DNA of 13,711 nucleotides, taken from CAYQEC01 sp964569015 (GTDB lineage Bacteria > Actinomycetota > Acidimicrobiia > Spongiisociales > UBA5794). The DNA lies in assembly GCA_964569015.1 (NCBI GenBank), contig CAZMSN010000047.1, positions 1 through 13,711 on the forward strand, in the 5' to 3' direction. Each line of letters starts with the position of its first letter. Within the stretch, counting starts at the first letter, position 1. Under the pieces are notes generated by a model that searched no databases, was not told where the DNA came from, and was given only the letters and a program-made list of their open reading frames with translations. Shown here one piece after another: positions 1 to 6,693 of this stretch. Made by a program: the position numbers and the translations under genes.

Positions 1-26
1 GGTATCCGTCACTTCGTATCAGTAGG

Positions 27-56
27 GTTCAGTAGTGGGCTTGAACAAGGCCCACT
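27..56 (+). other. Inverted repeats in leader of the binding-protein gene
   Basis: Two overlapping dyads lie upstream of the importer. GTTCA (27-31) is mirrored by TGAAC (42-46) with a 10-nt spacer. AGTGGGC (34-40) pairs with GCCCACT (50-56) as a 7-bp stem. There is no T-run behind the stem. It could be an operator for a LacI-type sugar repressor, a leader hairpin, or the end of an upstream transcription unit; the sequence alone does not decide. No clear -35/-10 pair is visible in the 89 bases before the gene. Confidence 0.3.
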
Positions 57-89
57 TGAGGAGGAATCCCTATTTCGGAGGGTGATTGT

Positions 90-1427
90 ATGAAGAGAAT
101 GAAGTGGCTTGTGCCACTCGTGGTCTTCGTCATGCTCGTCGCAGCATGCGGCGGCGACGACGAAGAGAGCGAGACTGTTGGCGCCGACTTCACGCTGTTC
201 GGGGCACCGACCGGCGTCGAAGGTGACGCCCTCGCCGGTTTCATCGACGTGTACAACGCAGAGACCGGTTCGACCATCGAGTACACGGGCTCCGACGATT
301 TCGAGTCGCAGCTCCGGATTCGTGTCGACGGTGGCGATCCGCCAGCGGTGGCGTTCACGCCGCAGCCGGCTTCGATCTGCGAGTTCGCCGATGAGGGCCA
401 TCTTGTGTCCCTGGAGGACATGGGCTTCGACATCGCCGAGATGGAAGCGGACCATTCGAAGTTCTGGATGGACCTCGGCCTGTGCGCCGACGGCAACCAC
501 TACGGCATCCCGTGGTTCCCGAACTTCAAGTCGATCGTCTTCTATCACCAGCCCACGTTCGAGGCCGAGGGTTACGACATCCCGGAGACCTGGGACGACC
601 TGATCGCGCTGTCCGAGCAAGCGGTCGCAGACGGCCACACGCCGTGGTGCTTCGGCTTCGAGAGCGGCGGCGCCACCGGATGGCCGGGCACCGACTGGAT
701 CGAGGACATCTACGTGCGCGAGGCGGGCGGCGACATGTACGCCGATTGGTTCAAGCACGAGATCCCGTTCAACGATCCGTCCGTGGTGTCGGCCTTCGAC
801 ACCTTCGGAGAGCTGTTGTTCGGCGAGGGCTTCGTTCTCGGCGGAGCCGAGAACGTCGCCGGCGTGAACTTCAACGACTCGCCGGGTCCGTTGTTCAACG
901 ATCCGGAACCGGGCTGCCTGATGCTCAAGCAGGGCTCGTTCATCCAGAACGTGTTCAAGGATCAGCCGGAGTACGAGGAAGGTGAAGAGTCGGAGATCAA
1001 GGTGTTCGCCTTCCCGAGCATCGACGGCAACGTCGGCGCCATGGGTGGGGGCGACACGCTCATCGTCTTTGACGATGCGGACGCCAACGTCCAGGCCGTC
1101 AAGGACTGGATCACCCCCGACTGGCAGTGCACGCTCGCTTCGGCATCGGGCGGCGGGGTTGCACCCTACGGCGGCCACGGCGTCGCCGGCGTGGAACGGC
1201 TCCCGGGTCACAAGGACGTCGATCTGGACTGCTACGAGAGCGATTCGGCGAAGGCGTTCGCCGCATCGATCACCGAAGCTCTGGCGGCGAACACATTCGT
1301 GTTCGATGCCTCGGACCTGATGCCGGCCGCGGTCGGCCAGGGCAGTTTCTGGGAGGCAATGGTCAACTGGAGCCGCGGCTCTTCGACCCAAGAGGTCGTT
1401 GACACCGTCGAGGCGAGCTGGCCGTAG
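90..1427 (+). CDS. Carbohydrate ABC transporter substrate-binding lipoprotein (alpha-glucoside, AglE-type)
   Basis: Extracellular solute-binding protein (family 1) of a sugar importer, 445 aa. It should capture an oligosaccharide outside the cell and deliver it to the permease pair encoded next. The N-terminus is a lipoprotein signal: KR-rich start, hydrophobic stretch at residues 6-19, and lipobox V17-A-A-C20, so Cys20 should be lipidated and the protein tethered to the membrane. An acidic linker (DDEESE) follows, then the mature domain with the LFGAPTGVEGDALAGF start and many Trp and acidic residues typical of AglE-like proteins. The ATG is preceded by GGAGGGTG at 77-84 with good spacing. 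The assignment as alpha-glucoside-type rests on family resemblance from memory and on the matching AglF/AglG-like permeases; the actual ligand (maltose, trehalose, sucrose or other) cannot be read from sequence. Confidence 0.9.
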   Translation: MKRMKWLVPLVVFVMLVAACGGDDEESETVGADFTLFGAPTGVEGDALAGFIDVYNAETGSTIEYTGSDDFESQLRIRVDGGDPPAVAFTPQPASICEFADEGHLVSLEDMGFDIAEMEADHSKFWMDLGLCADGNHYGIPWFPNFKSIVFYHQPTFEAEGYDIPETWDDLIALSEQAVADGHTPWCFGFESGGATGWPGTDWIEDIYVREAGGDMYADWFKHEIPFNDPSVVSAFDTFGELLFGEGFVLGGAENVAGVNFNDSPGPLFNDPEPGCLMLKQGSFIQNVFKDQPEYEEGEESEIKVFAFPSIDGNVGAMGGGDTLIVFDDADANVQAVKDWITPDWQCTLASASGGGVAPYGGHGVAGVERLPGHKDVDLDCYESDSAKAFAASITEALAANTFVFDASDLMPAAVGQGSFWEAMVNWSRGSSTQEVVDTVEASWP

Positions 1428-1454
1428 GCCGACGAGGTGAATCGCGAATCTGAG

Positions 1455-1486
1455 ACGAAGGGGCGGCCGGCAGGCCGCCCCTTCGT
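1455..1486 (+). terminator. Strong hairpin between binding-protein and permease genes
   Basis: A perfect 14-bp stem (ACGAAGGGGCGGCC with GGCCGCCCCTTCGT) closes a 4-nt GGCA loop, 27 nt after the binding-protein stop. No T-tract follows, so it is not a canonical intrinsic terminator. U-less hairpins are common in actinobacteria. In importer operons a hairpin at this place typically stabilises the upstream mRNA or lets only part of transcription continue, giving more binding protein than permease. That role is inference. Confidence 0.75.
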
Positions 1487-1529
1487 GTGACTAGGGTTTG
1501 GCGCGGCCGCCTCGACGAAAGGAGGTTCG

Positions 1530-2684
1530 ATGACTACGCCGCCCGTGATGGACGAGGATCGGGAGTCTGTGCCGAGGCCACCGGAGGAACTCGAGCCCGC
1601 CGGCAACGGCTTGGGGATGTGGCTCCTACGGATCGGATCGGGACTCGTGGTGCCGCTGGTGCTCGTCGCGACTTTCTTCGCGTTCGGCTTCCTCAAGGAC
1701 CCGGACGTGAACAAGGTCCTCCAGGTGATCGTCGCCCTCGTGGTCGGCATCGTCGGCATCTGGGCGCTCTACTGGGGCATGGATCGCATGGTGAGCCTGC
1801 TGCCGACCCGGGCCAAGAACGGCGTGCGGCCCTTCGTGTTCGTGGGTCCGGCCATCGTGCTGCTCGGCTTCTACCTGGTGTATCCGGCGATCAACACCAC
1901 GATCCTGAGCTTCCAGAACGCCAGGAGCACCGAGTTCGTCGGCTTCGACAACTACGTGACGATCTTCACCGAGAACCATTACCTCGTCTCGCTCCGGAAC
2001 AGCATCGTCTGGGTGCTGGTGGTGCCCTTCGTGGGGGTGGCCGTCGGCTTGGCCTTCGCCACCCTCGCCGACAAGCTCTCGCGCCGCACCGAGGCAGTCT
2101 CGAAGTCGCTCATCTTCCTGCCGATGGCGATCTCGTTCGTCGGCGCCAGCGTGGTCTGGACCTTTGTCTACGCCTTCCGGCCGGAGGGCTTCGGCAAGCA
2201 GATCGGGCTGCTCAACGGCATCTGGGTTGGGCTCGGCAACAGCTCCGTCAACTGGATGGCGCAGCAGCCCTGGAACAACCTCTTCCTGATGGTGATCCTG
2301 ATCTGGCTCCAGACCGGCTTTGCCATGGTGATCCTCTCCTCGGCCATCAAGTCCGTCCCCGATGACCTGCTCGAGGCGGCCCGCATCGACGGTGCCACCG
2401 AATGGCAGTCGTTCTGGCGGGTGGTGTTCCCCTCGATCTCCTCCACCATCGTTGTGGTGTGGACCACGATCCTGATCACGGTGTGGAAGGTCTTCGACAT
2501 CGTGTGGGTCATGACCGGGGGCCGTGACGGCACTCAGGTCGTCGCCCAGCAGATGGTCCAGGAGTTCTTCACCAACAAGAGCAACGGGATCGGTGCGGCG
2601 CTTGCCGTCGTGCTCTTCGTTGCGGTAGTCCCGATTCTGGTGCTCAATGTCCGGCGGTTCCGGGCTCAGGAGGCGATGCGATGA
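1530..2684 (+). CDS. Carbohydrate ABC transporter permease (AglF-type, MalF-like)
   Basis: First inner-membrane permease of the importer, 384 aa. Two N-terminal helices (about residues 31-54 and 63-84) precede the usual six-helix MalF-type core beginning near residue 101. The cytoplasmic EAA loop that docks the ATPase is at 282-301 (EAARIDGATEWQSFWRVVFP). The stretch VMTGGRDGTQVVAQQMVQEF after it resembles AglF. The ATG has a near-perfect ribosome-binding site AAAGGAGG at 1518-1525 with a 4-nt spacer. It lies 102 nt after the binding-protein stop, with a strong hairpin in between, and its last codons overlap the next gene by 4 nt (ATGA), indicating translational coupling to the partner permease. 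The family call is firm; the sugar is not known. Confidence 0.92.
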   Translation: MTTPPVMDEDRESVPRPPEELEPAGNGLGMWLLRIGSGLVVPLVLVATFFAFGFLKDPDVNKVLQVIVALVVGIVGIWALYWGMDRMVSLLPTRAKNGVRPFVFVGPAIVLLGFYLVYPAINTTILSFQNARSTEFVGFDNYVTIFTENHYLVSLRNSIVWVLVVPFVGVAVGLAFATLADKLSRRTEAVSKSLIFLPMAISFVGASVVWTFVYAFRPEGFGKQIGLLNGIWVGLGNSSVNWMAQQPWNNLFLMVILIWLQTGFAMVILSSAIKSVPDDLLEAARIDGATEWQSFWRVVFPSISSTIVVVWTTILITVWKVFDIVWVMTGGRDGTQVVAQQMVQEFFTNKSNGIGAALAVVLFVAVVPILVLNVRRFRAQEAMR

Positions 2685-3574
2685 CGATGACACCAGAGCA
2701 AGCCGCCGTCGCGATCCCGACGAAGACGCGCCCGAGACGACTCTCGAAGCTACCCATCTACCTCACGGTGGGGATCCTCGTCACTTTGTGGTCCATTCCG
2801 TCGCTCGGCCTGCTCATCAACTCGCTGCGCGAGCCGCGGTCGATCCGCTCCGAGGGTTGGTGGGCGATCTTCCCGAAGCTCTTCGACTCTGCGACATGGA
2901 CGCTGGAGAATTACCGGGTCGTGCTCGACGAGGGGTTCAGCAACGCCTTCGCCAACACCCTGGCGGTGACGATTCCTGCGGTGGTCATCCCGATCACGAT
3001 CGCGGCGTTCGCGGCCTACGCCTTCGCCTGGATGGAGTTCCCGGGCCGGAACATCATCTTCGTGATCGTCGTGGGTCTCATGGTGGTGCCGCTGCAGATG
3101 GCGCTGATCCCGATCCTGCGGATCTACACCAGCTTCGACGTGAACGGCACGTTCCCGGGGATATGGCTCGCCCACGCCGGCTTCGGCCTGCCGCTGGCCG
3201 TCTACCTGTTACGCAACTACATGGGGTCGCTGCCGTCGTCGATCATCGAGTCCGCCAAGATCGACGGCGCCGATCACTTCGCGATCTTCCGCCGTCTCGT
3301 CGTCCCGCTCTCGGTCCCGGTGCTGGCATCGTTTGCCATCTTCCAGTTCCTCTGGGTGTGGAACGACTACCTGGTGGCACTGGTATTCCTGGGCATCGAG
3401 CCCAGCAGGAGGGTCCTTACCGTCGAGCTGGCCGACCTGGCCGGGCGTGGTGAGGGTGCGCTCAACCTGCTCCCGGCGGCGGCCTTCGTGACGATGGTCC
3501 TGCCGCTGGCAGTGTTCTTCGGGCTGCAGCGGTACTTCGTGCGTGGCCTGACGGCCGGCTCGGTCAAGGGGTAG
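2681..3574 (+). CDS. Carbohydrate ABC transporter permease (AglG-type, MalG-like)
   Basis: Second inner-membrane permease, 297 aa, expected to form a heterodimer with the preceding protein. Predicted helices lie near residues 26-48, 88-115, 123-146, 162-178, 206-226 and 262-282. The EAA loop is at 190-209 (ESAKIDGADHFAIFRRLVVP), with Ser in place of the first Ala. The C-terminal RYFVRGLTAGSVKG is typical of the MalG/AglG branch. The start ATG overlaps the previous stop as ATGA; a second ATG two codons later is possible. No ABC ATPase gene follows, so the pair probably uses an ATPase encoded elsewhere, as with MsiK-type shared ATPases in actinobacteria, or one upstream of the window. Confidence 0.93.
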   Translation: MTMTPEQAAVAIPTKTRPRRLSKLPIYLTVGILVTLWSIPSLGLLINSLREPRSIRSEGWWAIFPKLFDSATWTLENYRVVLDEGFSNAFANTLAVTIPAVVIPITIAAFAAYAFAWMEFPGRNIIFVIVVGLMVVPLQMALIPILRIYTSFDVNGTFPGIWLAHAGFGLPLAVYLLRNYMGSLPSSIIESAKIDGADHFAIFRRLVVPLSVPVLASFAIFQFLWVWNDYLVALVFLGIEPSRRVLTVELADLAGRGEGALNLLPAAAFVTMVLPLAVFFGLQRYFVRGLTAGSVKG

Positions 3575-3586
3575 GGCGCGCCGCAG

Positions 3587-4108
3587 GTGGATGCACCCGC
3601 AACCGAGGACGTCAGGCGCCGCAACTGGCTCGCGATCGCTCTCGGCACGATCGTGATGATGTTCAGCTACTTCCTCTATGCCGCCGCCTTCGCCGTGCCC
3701 GAGGGGGACGAAGCACGGATCAACGTGGGGCTCCTCGGCGTCGGGCTGGTCGTCGCCCCGTTCGTGTTCGTCGTGGTCGGTGTCGTCTCCCGCAACCGGG
3801 ACTTCCCGAAGCGGGTGCTGCAGTCGATGGGCCTGCTGCTCGTGCTCGGCCTGTCGATCGGGCTCCTGTCGCCGGCGCTCGGTGCCACCGCCGGCTTCGG
3901 CGCCGGCGGAGCCATCACCCTCAACCAACCGGAGCTCGATGGCGTGCTCAAGTGGCGGCTGTGGTCGGTCGTGCTGACCGTGCTCTACACTTTGGTGCTG
4001 CTCGTCGTCGCCACGCCCGCCGGCGTGTTCACCGGGGGTCTGCTCCCGTTGTTGATGATGGGGTTCGCCGACGAGTACACGGTGTGGAAGGCCGCCAACC
4101 GTCCGTGA
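3587..4108 (+). CDS. Small four-helix membrane protein of unknown function
   Basis: A 173-aa protein I do not recognise. Four hydrophobic segments are visible at about residues 14-36, 46-68, 77-99 and 125-158, with short charged loops (SRNRDFPKR between helices 2 and 3). The third segment leads into a Gly/Ala-rich stretch, and the tail ends in FADEYTVWKAANRP. There are no Cys, His pairs or nucleotide-binding motifs. The start is GTG at 3587; the ATG four bases later is in another frame. It begins 12 nt after the AglG-like permease stop and runs the same way, so it is probably co-transcribed with the importer. It could be an accessory subunit or an unrelated gene at the operon end. It is followed by a hairpin and a convergent tRNA gene. 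Confidence 0.7.
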   Translation: MDAPATEDVRRRNWLAIALGTIVMMFSYFLYAAAFAVPEGDEARINVGLLGVGLVVAPFVFVVVGVVSRNRDFPKRVLQSMGLLLVLGLSIGLLSPALGATAGFGAGGAITLNQPELDGVLKWRLWSVVLTVLYTLVLLVVATPAGVFTGGLLPLLMMGFADEYTVWKAANRP

Positions 4109-4122
4109 GGTCGTGGCGCGGC

Positions 4123-4152
4123 GAGACGCCGGGTGGTGATACCCGGCGCCTC
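4123..4152 (-). terminator. Terminator-like hairpin between membrane protein gene and tRNA-Thr
   Basis: Read on the minus strand, GAGGCGCCGGGT pairs with ACCCGGCGTCTC as a 12-bp stem (one G-U pair) around a 6-nt loop. On the plus strand the same region forms only the inner 8 bp plus an outer part interrupted by an A-C mismatch, so the structure favours tRNA transcripts but may serve both convergent units. It begins 5 nt beyond the tRNA 3' end. No T-run is present. Confidence 0.6.
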
Positions 4153-4156
4153 GAGG

Positions 4157-4229
4157 AGCCGGAGAGGGGAATCGAACCCCTGACCTACGCATTACGAGTG
4201 CGTCGCTCTTCCGACTGAGCTACTCCGGC
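4157..4229 (-). tRNA. tRNA-Thr (anticodon CGT)
   Basis: The minus strand folds into a complete 73-nt cloverleaf. Acceptor GCCGGAG/CTCCGGC is 7 bp. The D arm is GCTC/GAGC with an 8-nt loop. The anticodon stem ACGCA/TGCGT holds the loop CTCGTAA, giving anticodon CGT, which reads ACG (Thr). The variable loop is AGGTC, and the T arm AGGGG/CCCCT has loop TTCGATT. The discriminator base is T at 4157. CCA is not encoded (TCC follows). It lies alone, convergent to the importer operon and divergent from the sigma-factor gene, with a promoter-like sequence upstream and a hairpin downstream. Confidence 0.97.
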
Positions 4230-4241
4230 GGAATGGCGGGC

Positions 4242-4269
4242 AGTGTACCCCGCGGCGGAGTAGTGTCGT
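4242..4269 (-). promoter_or_regulatory. Probable promoter of tRNA-Thr
   Basis: On the minus strand a -10-like TACACT (4242-4247) is separated by 16 nt from a weak -35-like ACGACA (4264-4269). The -10 box ends 12 nt before the tRNA 5' end, which would give a short leader of a few bases, as is normal for a tRNA gene. The match is partial and was found by eye. Confidence 0.45.
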
Positions 4270-4400
4270 CTCGTCGGCCGCGAGTCGGCACGAGGTGAGG
4301 GATAGGTCGTCGACGGCCCGACGAGGTAGCCGGGCGGAGGCGGCCGTGTGGGGATTGAGGTCGCGCGAGGAGCGGCCCGTCGATCGTCGAGTTGGTGCTG

Positions 4401-4964
4401 ATGGCCGAGCAAGCGGATTTCGAGCGGGATGCGATGCAGTACGCGCCGCAGCTGTACTCGGCGGCGCTGCGCATGACGCGCAACCCCTCCGACGCCGAGG
4501 ACATCGTGCAGGAGACATTCCTCAAGGCGTATCGGGCGTACGGCACGTTTCGGGAGGGGACGAACCTCAAGGCGTGGCTCTACCGCATCCTCACCAACAC
4601 CTACATCAATCGCTATCGCAAGCTGCAGCGCAGGCCGAGCGAGGTGGAGTTGGGGGAGCTCCAGGACTTCTACCTCTTCCGCCGCCTGGGGGAGCAGGCT
4701 GGGGCCGAGCCCAGCGCCGAGGAGTCCGTGCTGGACCGGATCGTCGACGCCGACGTCAAGGAGGCTCTCGAGTCGCTTCCCGAGCACTTTCGGTTGCCGG
4801 TGTTGCTGGCAGACGTCGACGGTTTCTCGTACAAGGAGATCGCCGACATCATGGACATCCCGATAGGAACCGTGATGTCCCGACTCCATCGTGGAAGAAA
4901 AGCGCTCCAGCAGAAGTTGTGGTCTCTGGCGGAGGAACATGGATTGACTGGATCAGGCTCATGA
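4401..4964 (+). CDS. sigR: SigR/SigH-type ECF sigma factor (thiol-oxidative stress)
   Basis: Alternative RNA polymerase sigma factor of the actinobacterial SigR/SigH group, 187 aa from the ATG at 4401. Upstream in-frame TTG (4392) and GTG (4395) codons are possible starts, but none has a good ribosome-binding site and the ATG fits family N-termini best. Region 2 spans about residues 6-77 (FERDAMQYAPQLYSAALRMT, DAEDIVQETFLKAY, NLKAWLYRILTNTYINRYRK). Region 4 spans about 118-172, with the helix-turn-helix FSYKEIADIMDIPIGTVMSR. These stretches closely resemble Streptomyces SigR and mycobacterial SigH, which drive thioredoxin, mycothiol and proteolysis genes under disulfide stress. The stop overlaps the anti-sigma start by 4 nt (ATGA), the standard pairing for this system. 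I could not find a convincing SigR-type GGAAT...GTT promoter in front of it, so autoregulation is not shown. Confidence 0.93.
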   Translation: MAEQADFERDAMQYAPQLYSAALRMTRNPSDAEDIVQETFLKAYRAYGTFREGTNLKAWLYRILTNTYINRYRKLQRRPSEVELGELQDFYLFRRLGEQAGAEPSAEESVLDRIVDADVKEALESLPEHFRLPVLLADVDGFSYKEIADIMDIPIGTVMSRLHRGRKALQQKLWSLAEEHGLTGSGS

Positions 4965-5203
4965 GCTCAGGGTGTGGTCACGCAGTCGAGTACCTCTACA
5001 GATACCTGGACGAGGAGTTGACGTGGTCGCATCGCATCCGGATTCGCTGGCATCTCCGGCGCTGTCCGCATTGCTGCAGTGCTTTCGAGTTCGAGGCCAA
5101 GCTCAAGGAGTTGATCCGGGAGCGAGGCTGTGACGAGCCGCCCCCGGAACTATTCGATCGTCTGCATGCGTTGATACAGCAAGAAACAGGCGAGATCTCC
5201 TGA
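4961..5203 (+). CDS. rsrA: RsrA-type zinc anti-sigma factor (mycothiol system)
   Basis: An 80-aa anti-sigma factor of the ZAS family, expected to hold the preceding sigma factor inactive under reducing conditions and release it when its zinc-ligand cysteines form a disulfide. The core motif is H31-x3-C35-x2-C38 (HLRRCPHC). A further Cys5 lies 26 residues before the His, the same spacing as I recall for Cys11 and His37 of Streptomyces RsrA, so the zinc site looks complete. Extra cysteines are C39 and C57. The C-terminal helix DEPPPELFDRLHALIQQE matches the family. The start ATG overlaps the sigma stop and has no strong ribosome-binding site of its own, which suggests translational coupling. 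The chain is shorter than Streptomyces RsrA because it lacks the disordered tail. Confidence 0.92.
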   Translation: MSSGCGHAVEYLYRYLDEELTWSHRIRIRWHLRRCPHCCSAFEFEAKLKELIRERGCDEPPPELFDRLHALIQQETGEIS

Positions 5204-5241
5204 CGGGGGGCCTCTCCCCGAGGAATGAGACTTACGAGACC

Positions 5242-5436
5242 ATGGCTGACAACGTCCTCAGGGGCAAGCGGATCATGGGGAACAACAGAGCCCCCAAGAC
5301 CAACACCGAGCAGCGGAGCTGTGCCAAGGAAGGATGTGACACGCTCCTGTCCCGCTACAACCGGCGCGAGTACTGCTTTGCCCACGCCCCAACCCGATTC
5401 CCGCGGCTGCGGGGCCGGGTCGTGCCAGAGTCCTAG
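5242..5436 (+). CDS. Small putative zinc-binding protein (CX4C-X12-CX2H)
   Basis: A 64-aa basic protein with one likely metal site: C27-x4-C32-x12-C45-x2-H48, framing the sequence TLLSRYNRREY. The spacing and the LSRYN segment resemble short zinc-ribbon-like modules seen in other actinobacterial proteins; this is recall, not a search. The rest is rich in Arg, Asn and Lys, consistent with binding nucleic acid or an acidic partner. Start choice is open: ATG 5242 gives 64 aa, and ATG 5275, behind AGGGGC at 5259-5264, gives 53 aa with the metal site intact. It begins 38 nt after the anti-sigma stop, with only a weak 5-bp hairpin (5204-5220) between, so it may be the third gene of the sigR-rsrA unit. 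The function is unknown. Confidence 0.7.
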   Translation: MADNVLRGKRIMGNNRAPKTNTEQRSCAKEGCDTLLSRYNRREYCFAHAPTRFPRLRGRVVPES

Positions 5437-5458
5437 CGATCCAGTTGGGCCGGTCGTG

Positions 5459-5477
5459 CCGTGAGGGCACCTCACGG
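5459..5477 (+). terminator. Hairpin after the small zinc protein gene
   Basis: A perfect 8-bp stem, CCGTGAGG with CCTCACGG, closes a 3-nt GCA loop, 22 nt beyond the stop. There is no T-run; a GGGG run and a GC-rich segment follow. It plausibly ends the sigR-rsrA transcription unit. The remaining 184 bases up to the metalloprotease gene hold no convincing promoter; TATCCT at 5494-5499 is the only -10-like box and it has no matching -35. Confidence 0.5.
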
Positions 5478-5661
5478 GGGCCGAGCGCTTCCACTATCCT
5501 GCCGGCGATGATGCGATGCTCCCTCGTCCACGGCTTCCCCGTTCTGGTGTCGGCGCTGTTCTCAGTGCCGGGAGGCGCGGCGGCTGACGGCGTCCAGTGA
5601 GCCTGTTCCACCGCCCAGCACAGCGTCGCGGTAGGCCCCGGTCACGTAGTACGTTGCCGGC

Positions 5662-6693
5662 ATGAGCGCCATGAACTGGGACCTCGCCCGATCGATGGCC
5701 ACCCGCTTCGCCGGCAGTTACCCGCTCGAAGGCACGTATCACGAGTCCCGACTCGCCGAGCAGGCGCCCGGGCTCGTTGCTCGCGCCTCGGCGCTGGTCG
5801 AGGAGGAGACGGGGTTGCACGCCTCGGGGGCGCCCGAAGTGAGCGTTGTGTCCCGCCGGAAGTGGGCCGAGGCCAACATCTCCTCGTTCTCGATCCTGAT
5901 GGGTCCCGTCGAGGAGCGACTGAGCCGGCATCGGGGGATAGGGCGCAACGTCGCCGGCCGAGTGATGGCGACCGAGCTCGGCGCAGTGCTCGGCCTCCTG
6001 TCACGCCGGGTCCTCGGGCAGTACGAGCTGGTGCTTCCCACCTCCAGCGGGGGGACGGGCGACACCATGATGTTCGTCGGCGGCAACGTGCTGGCGATCG
6101 AACGCCAGCAGGAGTTCAATCCCGACGAGTTCCGATTCTGGGTGGCCCTGCACGAGTGCACCCACCGCCTTCAATTCATGGCGGTGCCCTGGATGCGCGG
6201 CTACTTCCTCGGGCTCGTCGATGAGCTGATGGCTTCGGCGAAACCCGAGAAGGATCGTGTATCACGCATGACCACCGAGATTCGGGCGGCGTCCGCCGAG
6301 GGGCGCCCGCTGATGGACGAGAAGGGCCTCTTCGGGCTGCTTGCCTCGCCCGAGCAGCGGGAGGTCATCGATCGGGTCCAGGCGCTCATGTCGCTGCTCG
6401 AAGGGCATGGTCATGTCGTCATGGATCGGGTGGGAGCGCGCGAGCTCCTCACCCAGGCACGGATGTCGCGACTGCTCAAGGCTCGCCGGCAGGACCCGCG
6501 GACGATGATGCTCATGCGGGCGATCGGGCTCGAGATGAAGATCCGCCAGTACGAGTTGGGAGCCGAGTTCGTGGCCGGGGTGGAGCATCACGCCGGCTGG
6601 GCGGCGCTCGACGCCGCCTGGGAGCGCCCCGAGAACCTCCCGACGCTGGCCGAGATCGAGAATCCGGTGCTGTGGCTCGAACGCGTCGCCTAG
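5662..6693 (+). CDS. Zincin_2 / DUF2342 family zinc metalloprotease
   Basis: A 343-aa protein of the actinobacterial DUF2342 (zincin_2) family, sometimes annotated as an F420-biosynthesis-associated hydrolase. The zinc motif is H164-E-C-T-H168 (ALHECTHRLQF). A second conserved block, LLEGHGHVVMDRVG at about 245-258, supplies a probable third ligand (Glu247). No signal peptide or membrane helix is evident, so it is likely cytoplasmic. The physiological substrate is not known for the family. ATG 5662 is used; another ATG at 5671 is possible and neither has a strong ribosome-binding site. The gene heads the tilS-hpt-ftsH cluster and overlaps tilS if tilS starts at 6672. The same neighbour order (Rv3626c, tilS, hpt) occurs in mycobacteria, which supports the assignment. 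Confidence 0.88.
   Translation: MSAMNWDLARSMATRFAGSYPLEGTYHESRLAEQAPGLVARASALVEEETGLHASGAPEVSVVSRRKWAEANISSFSILMGPVEERLSRHRGIGRNVAGRVMATELGAVLGLLSRRVLGQYELVLPTSSGGTGDTMMFVGGNVLAIERQQEFNPDEFRFWVALHECTHRLQFMAVPWMRGYFLGLVDELMASAKPEKDRVSRMTTEIRAASAEGRPLMDEKGLFGLLASPEQREVIDRVQALMSLLEGHGHVVMDRVGARELLTQARMSRLLKARRQDPRTMMLMRAIGLEMKIRQYELGAEFVAGVEHHAGWAALDAAWERPENLPTLAEIENPVLWLERVA

Noticed and set aside
3209..4192. Long minus-strand open frame opposite the permease and membrane-protein genes.
   Set aside because: Its composition (His, Arg, Gln and Glu-rich, low complexity) is the usual antisense shadow in high-GC DNA, and it runs into the tRNA region. The plus strand holds recognisable proteins.
4270..4325. 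An 8-bp inverted repeat, CTCGTCGG with CCGACGAG, upstream of the sigma-factor gene.
   Set aside because: The arms are 40 nt apart and of very common GC-rich composition; chance is the simpler explanation.
4230..4400. SigR-type autoregulatory promoter (GGAAT - about 16-18 nt - GTT) before the sigma gene.
   Set aside because: GGAAT at 4230-4234 has no GTT at the right distance, and GGGAT variants further down also fail; no convincing site was found.
5508..5600. A 30-codon plus-strand reading frame beginning ATGATG, with a hydrophobic signal-peptide-like stretch, in the gap before the metalloprotease gene.
   Set aside because: It has no ribosome-binding site and ends in a stop just after the hydrophobic part. 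It might be a relic of a secreted carboxypeptidase gene that occurs here in mycobacteria, but nothing in the sequence supports that beyond position.
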